Shown: piece by piece, positions 20,123 to 27,654 of the stretch
Layout: every line of letters begins with the position of its first letter
How positions within the stretch are numbered: the first letter of the stretch is position 1
Assembly (NCBI RefSeq): GCF_040703125.1
Contig: NZ_CP160035.1
Span: forward strand, 3,143,501 to 3,207,500
Length of the DNA stretch: 64,000 bases
Direction: 5' to 3'
Source: Flavobacterium ovatum
GTDB lineage: Bacteria > Bacteroidota > Bacteroidia > Flavobacteriales > Flavobacteriaceae
The notes under the pieces: model-generated
Seen by the model: only the letters and a program-made list of their open reading frames with translations
The model's database searches: none
What the model was told of the DNA's origin: nothing
Made by a program: the position numbers and the translations under genes

Positions 20123-21304
20123 TTGAATACCTCTATTTTAGCACCTAAAATTCAGCATTTTATAAACCAAAACATTGGTGTTTCTTTGTCTAAATTAGCG
20201 TTGCAAAAGAATCCATTTCCAGAAATAGAATGGATTGACATTTTAAAACAAATGGAAGCAAAATCAAAAGCTAAGGACAAATTACCAACTTGGTTTCAAA
20301 CGAAAGACATCCTCTACCCTACTAAAATTTCGGTAGAGCAAACATCCTCTGAAAAGACAGCGTATTACAAATCGAGTTTAATATCCGGAGAAAGTCTCAT
20401 CGATTTGACTGGAGGTTATGGCGTTGATGATTTTTATTTTGCTAAAAAAATAAAAAAAGTAGTTCATTGTGAAATCAATGAAGAACTTTCAAACCTTGTC
20501 AAACACAATTTGGAGCAACTAAAGGTTTCAAACATTCAATGTTATATAGGAGATAGTAGAGAAACATTGATAGATCTCCACCAAAAATGGGATTGGATAT
20601 ACATTGATCCTTCGAGACGAAATGATGCCAAAGGCAAAGTTTTTATGCTTCAAGATTGTTTACCGAATGTTCCTGAAAACTTGGATTTTTATTTCACCCA
20701 TTCTGACAAAATCCTGATTAAAACAGCACCTTTGCTAGACATAAGCTCAGCTTTATCCGAATTAAAAAATGTAAAAACTATTCATATTATTGCATTGGAG
20801 AATGAGGTAAAAGAATTGTTGTGGGAAATACATAAAGACTACCAAGGCGATATTTCTATAAAAACGGTTAATCTCATCAAAGATAAAACAGAAACGTTTG
20901 AATTTATTTTGGGAGAAAATACAAATTCACCTCTTTTTGGAACTCCAAAAAAATATATTTATGAGCCTAACAGTGCTGTCATGAAATCAGGTGGATTTGA
21001 TGAAGTCGCATTGCATTTTAATTTAGAAAAACTTCACAAGCACTCCCATTTATATACTTCAGAAGAACGCATTGACTTCCCGGGTCGTGTATTTGAGATC
21101 CATAAAATCATACCTTATAACAAAGGAGAACTAAAAGCGACATTAGAAAACACCAAAGCCAATATTACCACCCGAAATTTTCCAGAAACGGTAGAGAATA
21201 TTCGGAAGAAATGGAAAATAAAAGATGGAGGAGATACCTATTGTTTTTTTACAACCATTGAAAATAACGATAAAATAGTTTTAATTTGCAACAAAACACA
21301 ATAA
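20123..21304 (+). CDS. Class I SAM-dependent methyltransferase with THUMP-like domain
   Basis: A 393-residue protein with a Rossmann methyltransferase core. Motif I is LIDLTGGYGVDDFYFA (about 92-107), the acidic end of strand 2 is HCEIN, and the motif IV region is WIYIDPSRR near 158-166. The C-terminal third (VFEIHKIIPYNKGELKATL, then NITTRNFPE) matches the THUMP-like domain of a Bacteroidetes family thought to act on RNA. The start is a TTG at 20123, two bases after the previous stop. An upstream stop excludes any earlier start and no ATG lies nearby. The substrate is unknown. Confidence 0.85.
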   Translation: MNTSILAPKIQHFINQNIGVSLSKLALQKNPFPEIEWIDILKQMEAKSKAKDKLPTWFQTKDILYPTKISVEQTSSEKTAYYKSSLISGESLIDLTGGYGVDDFYFAKKIKKVVHCEINEELSNLVKHNLEQLKVSNIQCYIGDSRETLIDLHQKWDWIYIDPSRRNDAKGKVFMLQDCLPNVPENLDFYFTHSDKILIKTAPLLDISSALSELKNVKTIHIIALENEVKELLWEIHKDYQGDISIKTVNLIKDKTETFEFILGENTNSPLFGTPKKYIYEPNSAVMKSGGFDEVALHFNLEKLHKHSHLYTSEERIDFPGRVFEIHKIIPYNKGELKATLENTKANITTRNFPETVENIRKKWKIKDGGDTYCFFTTIENNDKIVLICNKTQ

Positions 21305-21312
21305 CCATAACC

Positions 21313-21879
21313 ATGAAAAATACCATCCTCGCCTTTTTATTAATCGCAAGCTTTCCCGTTTTTTCCCAAAAAGATTGTGAATACAGTGCTAATGTAAAAG
21401 ATTCTTTAGGAGTCTATAAATTAACAAAAGAATATTTAGTCTCTGAGAAAAACTTCGCTGGAAAATCGGAATACATCTTTTGTTCTTTGGTTTCTAATGA
21501 TGGATTTCCTGCTTTGAATGTACAGTTGATTCAAAAAAGTAAAGAATTTTTATCTGCAAATTGTTTTGATAAAAGTTCCAAATTATATTTACAATTACAA
21601 AACGGAAAAATCGTCACACTTTTACATGTTAACAAAGAAAGTTGCGGATCATTAATCAGAAACGACGAAGGATTTGATAACAGAGTGACAATGGGAACCT
21701 TTATGTTTGTTAAAGGAGCAATCGAAGAACTTAAAAGTTCACCTGTAAATTTGATGCGAATTAAATTCTTAACCAGTACAGATGATTTTATAGTTAAAAA
21801 AGAAATTACTTCAGAGATGAACCAAAAAGTTTATTTCCCTGAAACTTATTTTATGGATTACTTAAAATGTATTGACTAA
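21313..21879 (+). CDS. Secreted hypothetical protein
   Basis: 188 residues from the ATG at 21313; an alternative ATG at 21286 lies inside the upstream gene. A signal peptide is clear (residues 1-19, ending VFSQ). The mature part contains four cysteines and no membrane segment. I do not recognise the family. It follows the methyltransferase gene closely (start 9 bp after its stop) and converges on the next minus-strand gene. Confidence 0.75.
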   Translation: MKNTILAFLLIASFPVFSQKDCEYSANVKDSLGVYKLTKEYLVSEKNFAGKSEYIFCSLVSNDGFPALNVQLIQKSKEFLSANCFDKSSKLYLQLQNGKIVTLLHVNKESCGSLIRNDEGFDNRVTMGTFMFVKGAIEELKSSPVNLMRIKFLTSTDDFIVKKEITSEMNQKVYFPETYFMDYLKCID

Positions 21880-21976
21880 GACTTTATATAGACCTGCAAT
21901 CCTTAATTTTAGGATAAATAAAATCTTTATTCTGAATTAAAATACGGCTTTACACAAAAGTATAATTCATTCACTT

Positions 21977-22840
21977 CTAGTTTTTTCCCATAACATATTT
22001 GTTAATCATATACTGTGTTATGGGTTTCAATGGTTTATCATTTTCTGGATGATATCCAGGATTATTATAAAATTCCAATTCATTTCCTTTTTTGCAATAC
22101 CACACTATCGGCTTATTATGTTTAAAAAAAGTCGTGCTATCGCAAACTTGAATTTTTCTAAAATTGAGCATATTCTCATCTAAAGGTATTTTAGAATATA
22201 AATTCAATACCCCCACTTTATTCTCTTCACAAGTTACCATTTCATAATGGTCATTCTGCCACTGCATACACTTCTCTTTTGGCAAAAGAAAAAATCCCAC
22301 ACCACAAATTACAAAAGTGATCAGTACAGCAATACTTATTTGTTTATAAAAAAACCTATTCCCATTTAGCTCTACACTTGACGCAGCCTTTAGTACCTCA
22401 ATAACATTCTTTTCCTGATTTTTTATTTCATTATTTACAAGACCATCACTTTCTATTTGATTTTCACTCCTCAAATGATTTTCTGCTTTAGAAAATTTTA
22501 AATAAGGTCTTGGTTCAAAACCTACCAAAATTGCGGTAATATTCACTGCTTCCATATCTACTAAATCGGTCTCCCCTTTCAAGAAAGTCTCTATAGGTCT
22601 AAATTTATCCGTCAAATCCTTTAATTTATTGAAAGACGTAGGACTAAACTCAAAGCCGCAGAAAGAGGCAAAACTCATTAAATCATCCTTCTTGGAATTG
22701 TCCTTAAACAATTCAAAACACAAATTCCTCAATTTGGCACGTGACGGATTAAATAAGAAAGTAGAATAATTCCCATATTTCTCAAGCTCATATTGAACTT
22801 TTATGGCTTTTTTATAATCCTCTAAAGTGTTTTTTTTCAT
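21977..22840 (-). CDS. Hypothetical single-pass membrane protein
   Basis: 287 residues from the ATG at 22840; the frame reaches an ATG at 22885, but the MKKNTLEDYKKAIK start is more natural. The N-terminal ~165 residues are cytoplasmic and mostly helical (YGNYSTFLFNPSRAKLRNLC, then a segment with four to five predicted helices). One membrane helix lies near residues 167-185, followed by about 95 extracytoplasmic residues with three cysteines. The shape suggests a membrane-anchored sensor or regulator, but I recognise no domain. I assign no function. Confidence 0.7.
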   Translation of the reverse strand: MKKNTLEDYKKAIKVQYELEKYGNYSTFLFNPSRAKLRNLCFELFKDNSKKDDLMSFASFCGFEFSPTSFNKLKDLTDKFRPIETFLKGETDLVDMEAVNITAILVGFEPRPYLKFSKAENHLRSENQIESDGLVNNEIKNQEKNVIEVLKAASSVELNGNRFFYKQISIAVLITFVICGVGFFLLPKEKCMQWQNDHYEMVTCEENKVGVLNLYSKIPLDENMLNFRKIQVCDSTTFFKHNKPIVWYCKKGNELEFYNNPGYHPENDKPLKPITQYMINKYVMGKN

Positions 22841-22935
22841 GCGTAGATAATATTTTTTTATAGGAATATCGAATTCGCATTTCATTATTAGTGTTTGCGA
22901 CCAAATCTAGACCATGTTCATTTCATAAGCGAATC

Positions 22936-22978
22936 GGAATTTTCAGGAATCCAAAGGAATTCTAGGAATCTTAGGAAT
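22936..22978. repeat. Five GGAAT repeats at 9-10 bp spacing
   Basis: GGAAT occurs at 22936, 22946, 22956, 22965 and 22974. The spacing is close to one helical turn, so all five face the same side of DNA. They lie in the 409-bp gap (22841-23249) upstream of a small secreted peptide gene. The rest of this gap holds no recognisable gene; its 97-codon open frame looks accidental. Confidence 0.6.
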
Positions 22979-23249
22979 TCCCTGCTATTATCACTTCAAA
23001 ACCTGCTGTTCTTTGCATCAGAATTTGTTGCTGTTCTATTTCGCGATAAGAACAAATGTACAAAACAACTTCTAAAAAAGTGTTGCTATACAGAACTGAA
23101 TTATTATTCCGGGAAGTATAATAAAACCGCTCTGTACCAGCGCACTTCACTTCCCAAAAAACTAGTAATCAATACCGTTAGGCCTTGAAAATTATTCGAT
23201 TCTCATTATCGAACGGCCCAACCTATGTCCAATTTTTAAACTTAAAATC

Positions 23250-23471
23250 ATGAGAAAATTATTTTTTATTGCCGTTTTATCCGTGTCAAGCTTAGTTAAT
23301 GCATCAAATGTTGTATTGAGTACAACAACAACTTTAAAACCAATACTAACCTCCAAAAACAATGAAAAACATGTCGAAAAAGAGAGCTGTATTAGTGTCC
23401 TATTTATAGCAAACGATGGTCCTGGAGATGGTGATATTATTATTTATCCTCCAAAAAGAAAAACAATATAG
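23250..23471 (+). CDS. Small secreted peptide precursor
   Basis: A 73-residue ORF with a good signal peptide (residues 1-18, cleavage after VNA). The mature peptide of about 55 residues is polar, has one cysteine and ends in a basic PPKRK tail. A GPGDGD stretch near residues 58-63 might bind metal. It sits 47 bp upstream of a membrane histidine kinase whose sensor faces the periplasm, which makes a ligand or co-sensor role thinkable but unproven. Confidence 0.6.
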   Translation: MRKLFFIAVLSVSSLVNASNVVLSTTTTLKPILTSKNNEKHVEKESCISVLFIANDGPGDGDIIIYPPKRKTI

Positions 23472-23517
23472 ACACATAGTCTAAAATTATTATTATTTTC
23501 GGGGAAAGTTACAGCTA

Positions 23518-25239
23518 ATGCAACGTTCCCCGATTATTATACTTTTCTTATTTTTATTTCTGTTGCCTTTTGTCTGTTGTCAAAAGGAGGCAAAAACTAT
23601 AGAAAAAAACTTTTCTCCTAGCGCAAAATACCAACTTGCTGCAAAATTATCAGCATCGGCTGACTCCTACTTTAAAACAGCAAAATTTGATAGTGCTTTT
23701 TTTAATTACAATAAATCCAAAGAACTTTTTAAAGAAGAAAAAGACAGTACCTTCACCGCTTACAACTTAATAAAACTGGCTAAAATTCAGCAAATATTTG
23801 GCGATTACACTAGTTGTGAAGAAACACTTACTGAAGCTTTAGACTATTCAAAAGATAAGCCCGAATACCTACTAGCCATTCATAACCTATTAGGAATTAC
23901 TTCCAAAGAATTGAAAAATTATGAAGACGCTATTATTTATTATAAAATTGTTTTAAATAAGATACAACAGGAGCATTTGAAAGTTATACCATTGAATAAC
24001 ATTGCTTCTGTTTATATTGAACAAAAAAAATATTCCCAAGCCATACTACTATTAGAACCTAGTTTACAAACTGATATACTAGACAGCCATCCCAAAACAA
24101 AAGCTATTCTGATGGATAATTTAGGTTTTGCATACTCTAAAAATGGTGAATCAAAAAAAGGATTGTCTTTGATGAACAAAGCATTAGCCATTCGTGTTCA
24201 AACCAACGATTCCTACGGAAACATCTCCAGTTATTTGCATTTAGCCGATTATTATCAGGATATTGATTCTCAAAAGTCAAATAAAAATGCTGTCTTAGCA
24301 TACCAAAAAGCGACTCAAACTAAAAGTATAGATGAACAGCTACAAGCGCTTTCATTCTTAATGCTAAATAATCCCCAAAAAGGACAAAATTCTTCTGCAC
24401 AATTATTTGTAAACCTAAATGACAGTATCAAAAAAGTGCGCAATAATGCCAAAAATCAATTTGCCAAAATCAAATACGACGCGAGTAAAGCCACATTAGA
24501 AAACATCAAATACAAAGAAGAAAGATCCGAGATTGCACTTCAACTTCAAACCAAAAAAAATCAAACTTATTTATTTGGATTTGGCTTCCTGCTACTACTC
24601 ATTACCATTATATTTTTGGTGCATTATTTCAAAAATAAAAACAAACAAGCACGCTTACAAGCAAGTTACTCTACGGAAACTCGTATTTCCAAAAAACTTC
24701 ATGATGAACTCGCTAATGATGTTTTCTATGCCATGACTTTTGCCGAAACTCAGGATTTACAAAATCCACTCAAGAAAGAAACCTTATTGGATAATTTGGA
24801 TAAAATTTACAAGCGAACCCGAAATATTTCCAAAGAGAATAGTCCAATTGATACCGGCGAAAACTTTGTTTTTAATTTAAAACAAATGCTCAATAGCTAC
24901 AAATCAAATACGGTTGAAGTTATCATAAAAACCCAAAACCCTATCGATTGGTCCCAAATAGAGGACAATAAAAAAATCGCAATTCAAAGAGTTTTACAAG
25001 AATTGATGGTAAATATGAAAAAATATAGCCAAGCAAATTTTGTTGTAATTGGCTTCGATTCCAACCAAAACAGCCTGTTAATAGACTATTCAGACAACGG
25101 GATTGGCTTCTCCGAAAAATTAATTTTGAAAAATGGTTTGCAAAATGCGGAAAACCGTATTCATGCTATCAATGGACTTCTTACTTTTGACACACAAACC
25201 CATAAAGGATTTAAGGCTAAAATTATAATTCCTAACTAA
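23518..25239 (+). CDS. TPR-domain sensor histidine kinase (HisKA_3/NarL class)
   Basis: A 573-residue kinase. The N-terminus is a signal or lipoprotein-like sequence (LLPFVCCQK; cysteines 20-21). A periplasmic helical array of TPR-type repeats follows at about 35-285, then a coiled linker, and one membrane helix at about 350-369. The cytoplasmic part has the phospho-acceptor H395 in KKLHDEL and a HATPase_c domain with the N box (ELMVNMKKYS, about 491-500) and G1 box DNGIGF. This is the Bacteroidetes TPR-kinase layout. A matching response regulator follows 9 bp later. The signal is unknown. Confidence 0.9.
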   Translation: MQRSPIIILFLFLFLLPFVCCQKEAKTIEKNFSPSAKYQLAAKLSASADSYFKTAKFDSAFFNYNKSKELFKEEKDSTFTAYNLIKLAKIQQIFGDYTSCEETLTEALDYSKDKPEYLLAIHNLLGITSKELKNYEDAIIYYKIVLNKIQQEHLKVIPLNNIASVYIEQKKYSQAILLLEPSLQTDILDSHPKTKAILMDNLGFAYSKNGESKKGLSLMNKALAIRVQTNDSYGNISSYLHLADYYQDIDSQKSNKNAVLAYQKATQTKSIDEQLQALSFLMLNNPQKGQNSSAQLFVNLNDSIKKVRNNAKNQFAKIKYDASKATLENIKYKEERSEIALQLQTKKNQTYLFGFGFLLLLITIIFLVHYFKNKNKQARLQASYSTETRISKKLHDELANDVFYAMTFAETQDLQNPLKKETLLDNLDKIYKRTRNISKENSPIDTGENFVFNLKQMLNSYKSNTVEVIIKTQNPIDWSQIEDNKKIAIQRVLQELMVNMKKYSQANFVVIGFDSNQNSLLIDYSDNGIGFSEKLILKNGLQNAENRIHAINGLLTFDTQTHKGFKAKIIIPN

Positions 25240-25248
25240 TACTGTTTT

Positions 25249-25917
25249 ATGTTTACAAAAGTTTTAATTGCAGATGATATTGATTTCAATGATGTAGGTG
25301 CCGCCCAAATTCTAAACGAATTAGAGGTACTCGAAGTACAATATGCCAAATATTGTGACGAAGCCTTGCTGAAAATAAAAAAAGCACATCAAGATAATAA
25401 TCCGTTTCAATTGCTCATCTCCGATTTGTCTTTCAAGGCAGATCATCAAGTCAACAAACTAAACTCAGGTGAGGAATTGATTCAAGCAGTCAAAGAACTC
25501 TTTCCAGAGATTAAAATAATTGCATTTTCTATCGAAGATCGTCCACATAAAATAAAAGGACTTTTTGATGATCTCAATATCGATGGCTATGTACTAAAAG
25601 GTCGCAATACTATTTATGATCTTAAAGTAGCAGTTCAAAAAACTTTTAACAATGAACCCGATAACATTTCGCCTGAATTGTTATACCTCATGCAAGACAA
25701 AACCACCAGCGAAATCAACCAATACGATATTGTACTCCTCAAAAAACTCTCTTTGGGCATCAGCCAAGAAGGTATGGAAGCCGTTTTAAAACAAGAAGGC
25801 ATCACTCCAAATAGCAAGAGCTCCATCGAGAAACACATCAATAAACTCAAAATATACTTTAAGGCCAACAACGCCACCCATCTAGTAGCCATTGCCAAAG
25901 ATTTAGGCGTCATATAA
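25249..25917 (+). CDS. LuxR/NarL-like response regulator
   Basis: A 222-residue regulator with a receiver domain: acidic D9-D10, phospho-acceptor D59 in LLISDLSF, and K near 116 in YVLKGRN. The C-terminal part (about 160-222) is a divergent HTH region (LLKKLSLGISQEGM, then SIEKHINKLK) with the spacing of NarL-type DNA-binding domains. It partners the TPR kinase just upstream. The paired dyad motifs some 470 and 860 bp downstream, flanking a lipopeptide ORF, are candidate targets. That link is inference. Confidence 0.88.
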   Translation: MFTKVLIADDIDFNDVGAAQILNELEVLEVQYAKYCDEALLKIKKAHQDNNPFQLLISDLSFKADHQVNKLNSGEELIQAVKELFPEIKIIAFSIEDRPHKIKGLFDDLNIDGYVLKGRNTIYDLKVAVQKTFNNEPDNISPELLYLMQDKTTSEINQYDIVLLKKLSLGISQEGMEAVLKQEGITPNSKSSIEKHINKLKIYFKANNATHLVAIAKDLGVI

Positions 25918-25940
25918 ATTTCCGTTTATAATTGCCATAC

Positions 25941-25965
25941 AAAAGCTTCCTTCGGGGAGCTTTTT
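25941..25965 (+). terminator. Intrinsic terminator after the two-component genes
   Basis: AAAAGCTTCC pairs with GGGAGCTTTT over a UUCG tetraloop (one wobble) and is followed by a T-run and TTGTTGTTT. A classic stable hairpin 24 bp after the response-regulator stop. Confidence 0.85.
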
Positions 25966-26003
25966 GTTGTTTATACCCTAAGTTAATTTAAGATAGCTTA
26001 AGT

Positions 26004-26119
26004 ATTTTGGGCGTGCCCCGCCAAAAAAAGCGGGTCGGGCTAAACGTTACAAGTCCTCAACAAGTTCCGCTATCGCTACACTTGTTTGTGGGCTTTCCTC
26101 TTTTATCCCTCACGCAAAA
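26004..26119 (+). repeat. Dispersed intergenic repeat, copy A
   Basis: About 116 bp beginning TTTTGGGCGTGCCCCG and ending ATCCCTCACGCAAAAC, GC-richer than its surroundings, with internal hairpins. The same terminal sequences recur in the opposite orientation at 59738-59862 with a different middle. It lies in the 1.09-kb stretch 25918-27004, which otherwise holds only a terminator, two dyads and a 46-codon ORF. A 90-codon frame across it is not a gene. Confidence 0.75.
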
Positions 26120-26379
26120 CAGCATTCAGCTAAACGATTTTGAATTTATAACAACGATTTTTAAATCGTACATGAAAGAGCAAATTGACAAAACATTTCA
26201 TTATTTGTTTAGCATAAATAAGTGTATTGGTTTCCTAAAATCCCCTCTGACATCAAAAAATGTTAATCAAATAGCTTAAATCTATCACCTAAAAGGTATT
26301 TCCCGCATACGCTCAACACTTAAGTCAATGATTAACACAGAAAACAATTCCCAAAATTAACTTTTTCACATTTTTTTAC

Positions 26380-26408
26380 TGTGGTTACGGTTTACCGTAA
26401 GGAAATCG
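26380..26408. promoter_or_regulatory. Dyad motif TTACGG-N4-CCGTAA, copy 1
   Basis: TGTGGTTACGGTTTACCGTAAGG with dyad arms at 26385-26390 and 26395-26400. A near-identical element occurs at 26772. It lies 83 bp before a short lipopeptide ORF, a plausible operator for a LuxR-type regulator. Confidence 0.5.
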
Positions 26409-26490
26409 TTTTTTATGAAGGTAATTTTACCAAAAATCAAGTCGTCATATTAAAATGAAGACGAGCTTATATCCTTAAAAACAAAATAAA

Positions 26491-26631
26491 ATGAGAATTT
26501 TTAAAAATCTAGTTGTCATAACTGCTTTAGTATTTTCTACTGTTATATTAATAAACTGTGAAGGAAGAAAAGGTAAAATTAATGCTTCAATCATAGAAAC
26601 TTCTATTTCCCCTCCAGTTCCAAACAAGTAA
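26491..26631 (+). CDS. Putative 46-residue lipopeptide
   Basis: ATG at 26491 to TAA at 26631. The peptide has a basic start (MRIFKN), a hydrophobic segment of about 16 residues, and then LINC followed by EGRKGK, which resembles a lipobox with an atypical Asn before the cysteine. The 23-residue tail ends in PPVPNK. It is bracketed by two copies of a dyad motif and followed by two hairpins, which supports expression as a monocistronic unit. No family recognised. Confidence 0.5.
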   Translation: MRIFKNLVVITALVFSTVILINCEGRKGKINASIIETSISPPVPNK

Positions 26632-26696
26632 ATTTTATAATTCATTCACAAAAAAATTAATTACCTACCTATTCACGATTTCAAATCCTTTTACTT

Positions 26697-26747
26697 AAAT
26701 GAAGTTCATAAAACTTCATTTATAAAAGCTTCAAAAGTGGAAGCTTT
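26697..26747 (+). terminator. Tandem hairpins after the lipopeptide ORF
   Basis: Two perfect hairpins in a row: 26697-26706 with 26712-26721 (AAATGAAGTT arms) and 26725-26732 with 26740-26747 (AAAGCTTC arms). The second is followed by a T-rich run, as in an intrinsic terminator. Confidence 0.6.
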
Positions 26748-26771
26748 CTGGTTTTTCTGGTATTTAGTTTT

Positions 26772-26800
26772 TGTGATTACGGTTTCCCGTAAGGGAATGA
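26772..26800. promoter_or_regulatory. Dyad motif TTACGG-N4-CCGTAA, copy 2
   Basis: TGTGATTACGGTTTCCCGTAAGG, matching the element at 26380 in all but a few bases, with dyad arms at 26777-26782 and 26787-26792. It lies about 200 bp upstream of the HTH gene. Confidence 0.5.
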
Positions 26801-26901
26801 ATATTTATGGGGGTAGGTTTGGAGAATAATAAAACAGAGGCACTTTTCAGCAAATACACACCCTATGTTTCTAAACAAAATTAATTCTAGTAAAAAAATT
26901 T

Positions 26902-26964
26902 CAGTGATGATCAAATTGAATGCTAGTGAATTAAATAATTTTCGCAAACCAATTCTGATCACTG
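26902..26964. promoter_or_regulatory. Imperfect inverted repeat upstream of the HTH gene
   Basis: CAGTGATGATCAAATTG (26902-26918) faces CAATTCTGATCACTG (26950-26964), reverse complements apart from a small bulge and one mismatch. It ends 40 bp before the HTH regulator start, a natural place for an autoregulatory operator of the operon. Confidence 0.4.
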
Positions 26965-27004
26965 CATTCTAGTTGCAGTAACGAACAGTATAATTGTAAT
27001 CTAA

Positions 27005-27223
27005 ATGGATATTAGAATCATTATAAGAATACACAATTGCATAAAGAGCAGTTTAACTGGTACTCCTGGTGAACTTAGTCAAAGACTGGAAGTTTCTGAG
27101 CGCACTTTATACAATTATATTTCTTTTATGAAGAACGACTTAAAAGCACCTATACAATTTTGTAAGATTAAAAGAACCTATGAGTATAAAGGAGAGTGTT
27201 ATTTAAAATTTGAGCATAAATAA
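27005..27223 (+). CDS. Small HTH DNA-binding protein (left copy)
   Basis: A 72-residue protein that is almost entirely one winged-helix/HTH domain. The helix-turn-helix is visible at about 19-43 (TGTPGELSQRLEVSERTLYNYI), of the HTH_11/DeoR-like type found as stand-alone small proteins in Bacteroidetes. It starts the Ter-type operon, 6 bp before a lipoprotein gene, and probably regulates it. In this left copy the operon is cut off at 29504. Confidence 0.75.
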   Translation: MDIRIIIRIHNCIKSSLTGTPGELSQRLEVSERTLYNYISFMKNDLKAPIQFCKIKRTYEYKGECYLKFEHK

Positions 27224-27229
27224 AATATT

Positions 27230-27640
27230 ATGGGTATTAATTTACAGAAGAAGCTAATTATAAAATTAAGATCAAAATTGATTTGTTTGCTTTTTATTTT
27301 AAGCCTTTCATCATGTCAATCTTTCAAGAAAGATAATTTTTTGAACAGCTTTGAATCATTTGTTAACGATGTTGAATTGAATAGTAAAAATTACAATAAA
27401 AAAGAATGGGCAGATTCAGATAAAGAATATTATGCTTATGTCGAAATAAAATATCCTGAATTTAGAGAGACCATGACTGATGCGGAAATAAATACGACAA
27501 ATGTATTAATAGGGAAATATCAGGCGCTAAAAATCAAATCAGAGATATTGAATATTAAACAAGGTTTAAATGATATTTTGGATCAAGCATCATCTTTTGC
27601 AAATGAAATCGTATCTGACACAACTTCAAATAATAAATAA
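27230..27640 (+). CDS. Small lipoprotein, possibly DUF6565-like (left copy)
   Basis: 136 residues. A signal sequence with lipobox LSSC puts the lipidated cysteine at position 29. The mature part is charged and helical: SFESFVNDVELNSKNYN, then WADSDKEYYAYVEIKYPEF. It resembles short Bacteroidetes lipoproteins grouped as DUF6565, though I am not certain of that family name. It probably faces the periplasm. It is second in the Ter-type operon, with 6-bp and 14-bp gaps to its neighbours. Confidence 0.7.
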   Translation: MGINLQKKLIIKLRSKLICLLFILSLSSCQSFKKDNFLNSFESFVNDVELNSKNYNKKEWADSDKEYYAYVEIKYPEFRETMTDAEINTTNVLIGKYQALKIKSEILNIKQGLNDILDQASSFANEIVSDTTSNNK

Positions 27641-27654
27641 TTTTAATAATAACC

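Noticed and set aside
22895..23188. 97-codon ORF in the gap upstream of the secreted peptide
   Set aside because: Its composition is unlike neighbouring proteins, it includes the GGAAT repeat tract, and it has no recognisable domain. It looks like a chance frame.
26007..26279. 90-codon ORF downstream of the response regulator
   Set aside because: It begins inside the dispersed repeat and follows a terminator; the protein looks like translated non-coding sequence. Same for the copy at 44480.
26777..26962. 61-codon minus-strand ORF before the HTH gene
   Set aside because: It overlaps the dyad motif and inverted repeat, has no family features and is more likely regulatory DNA.
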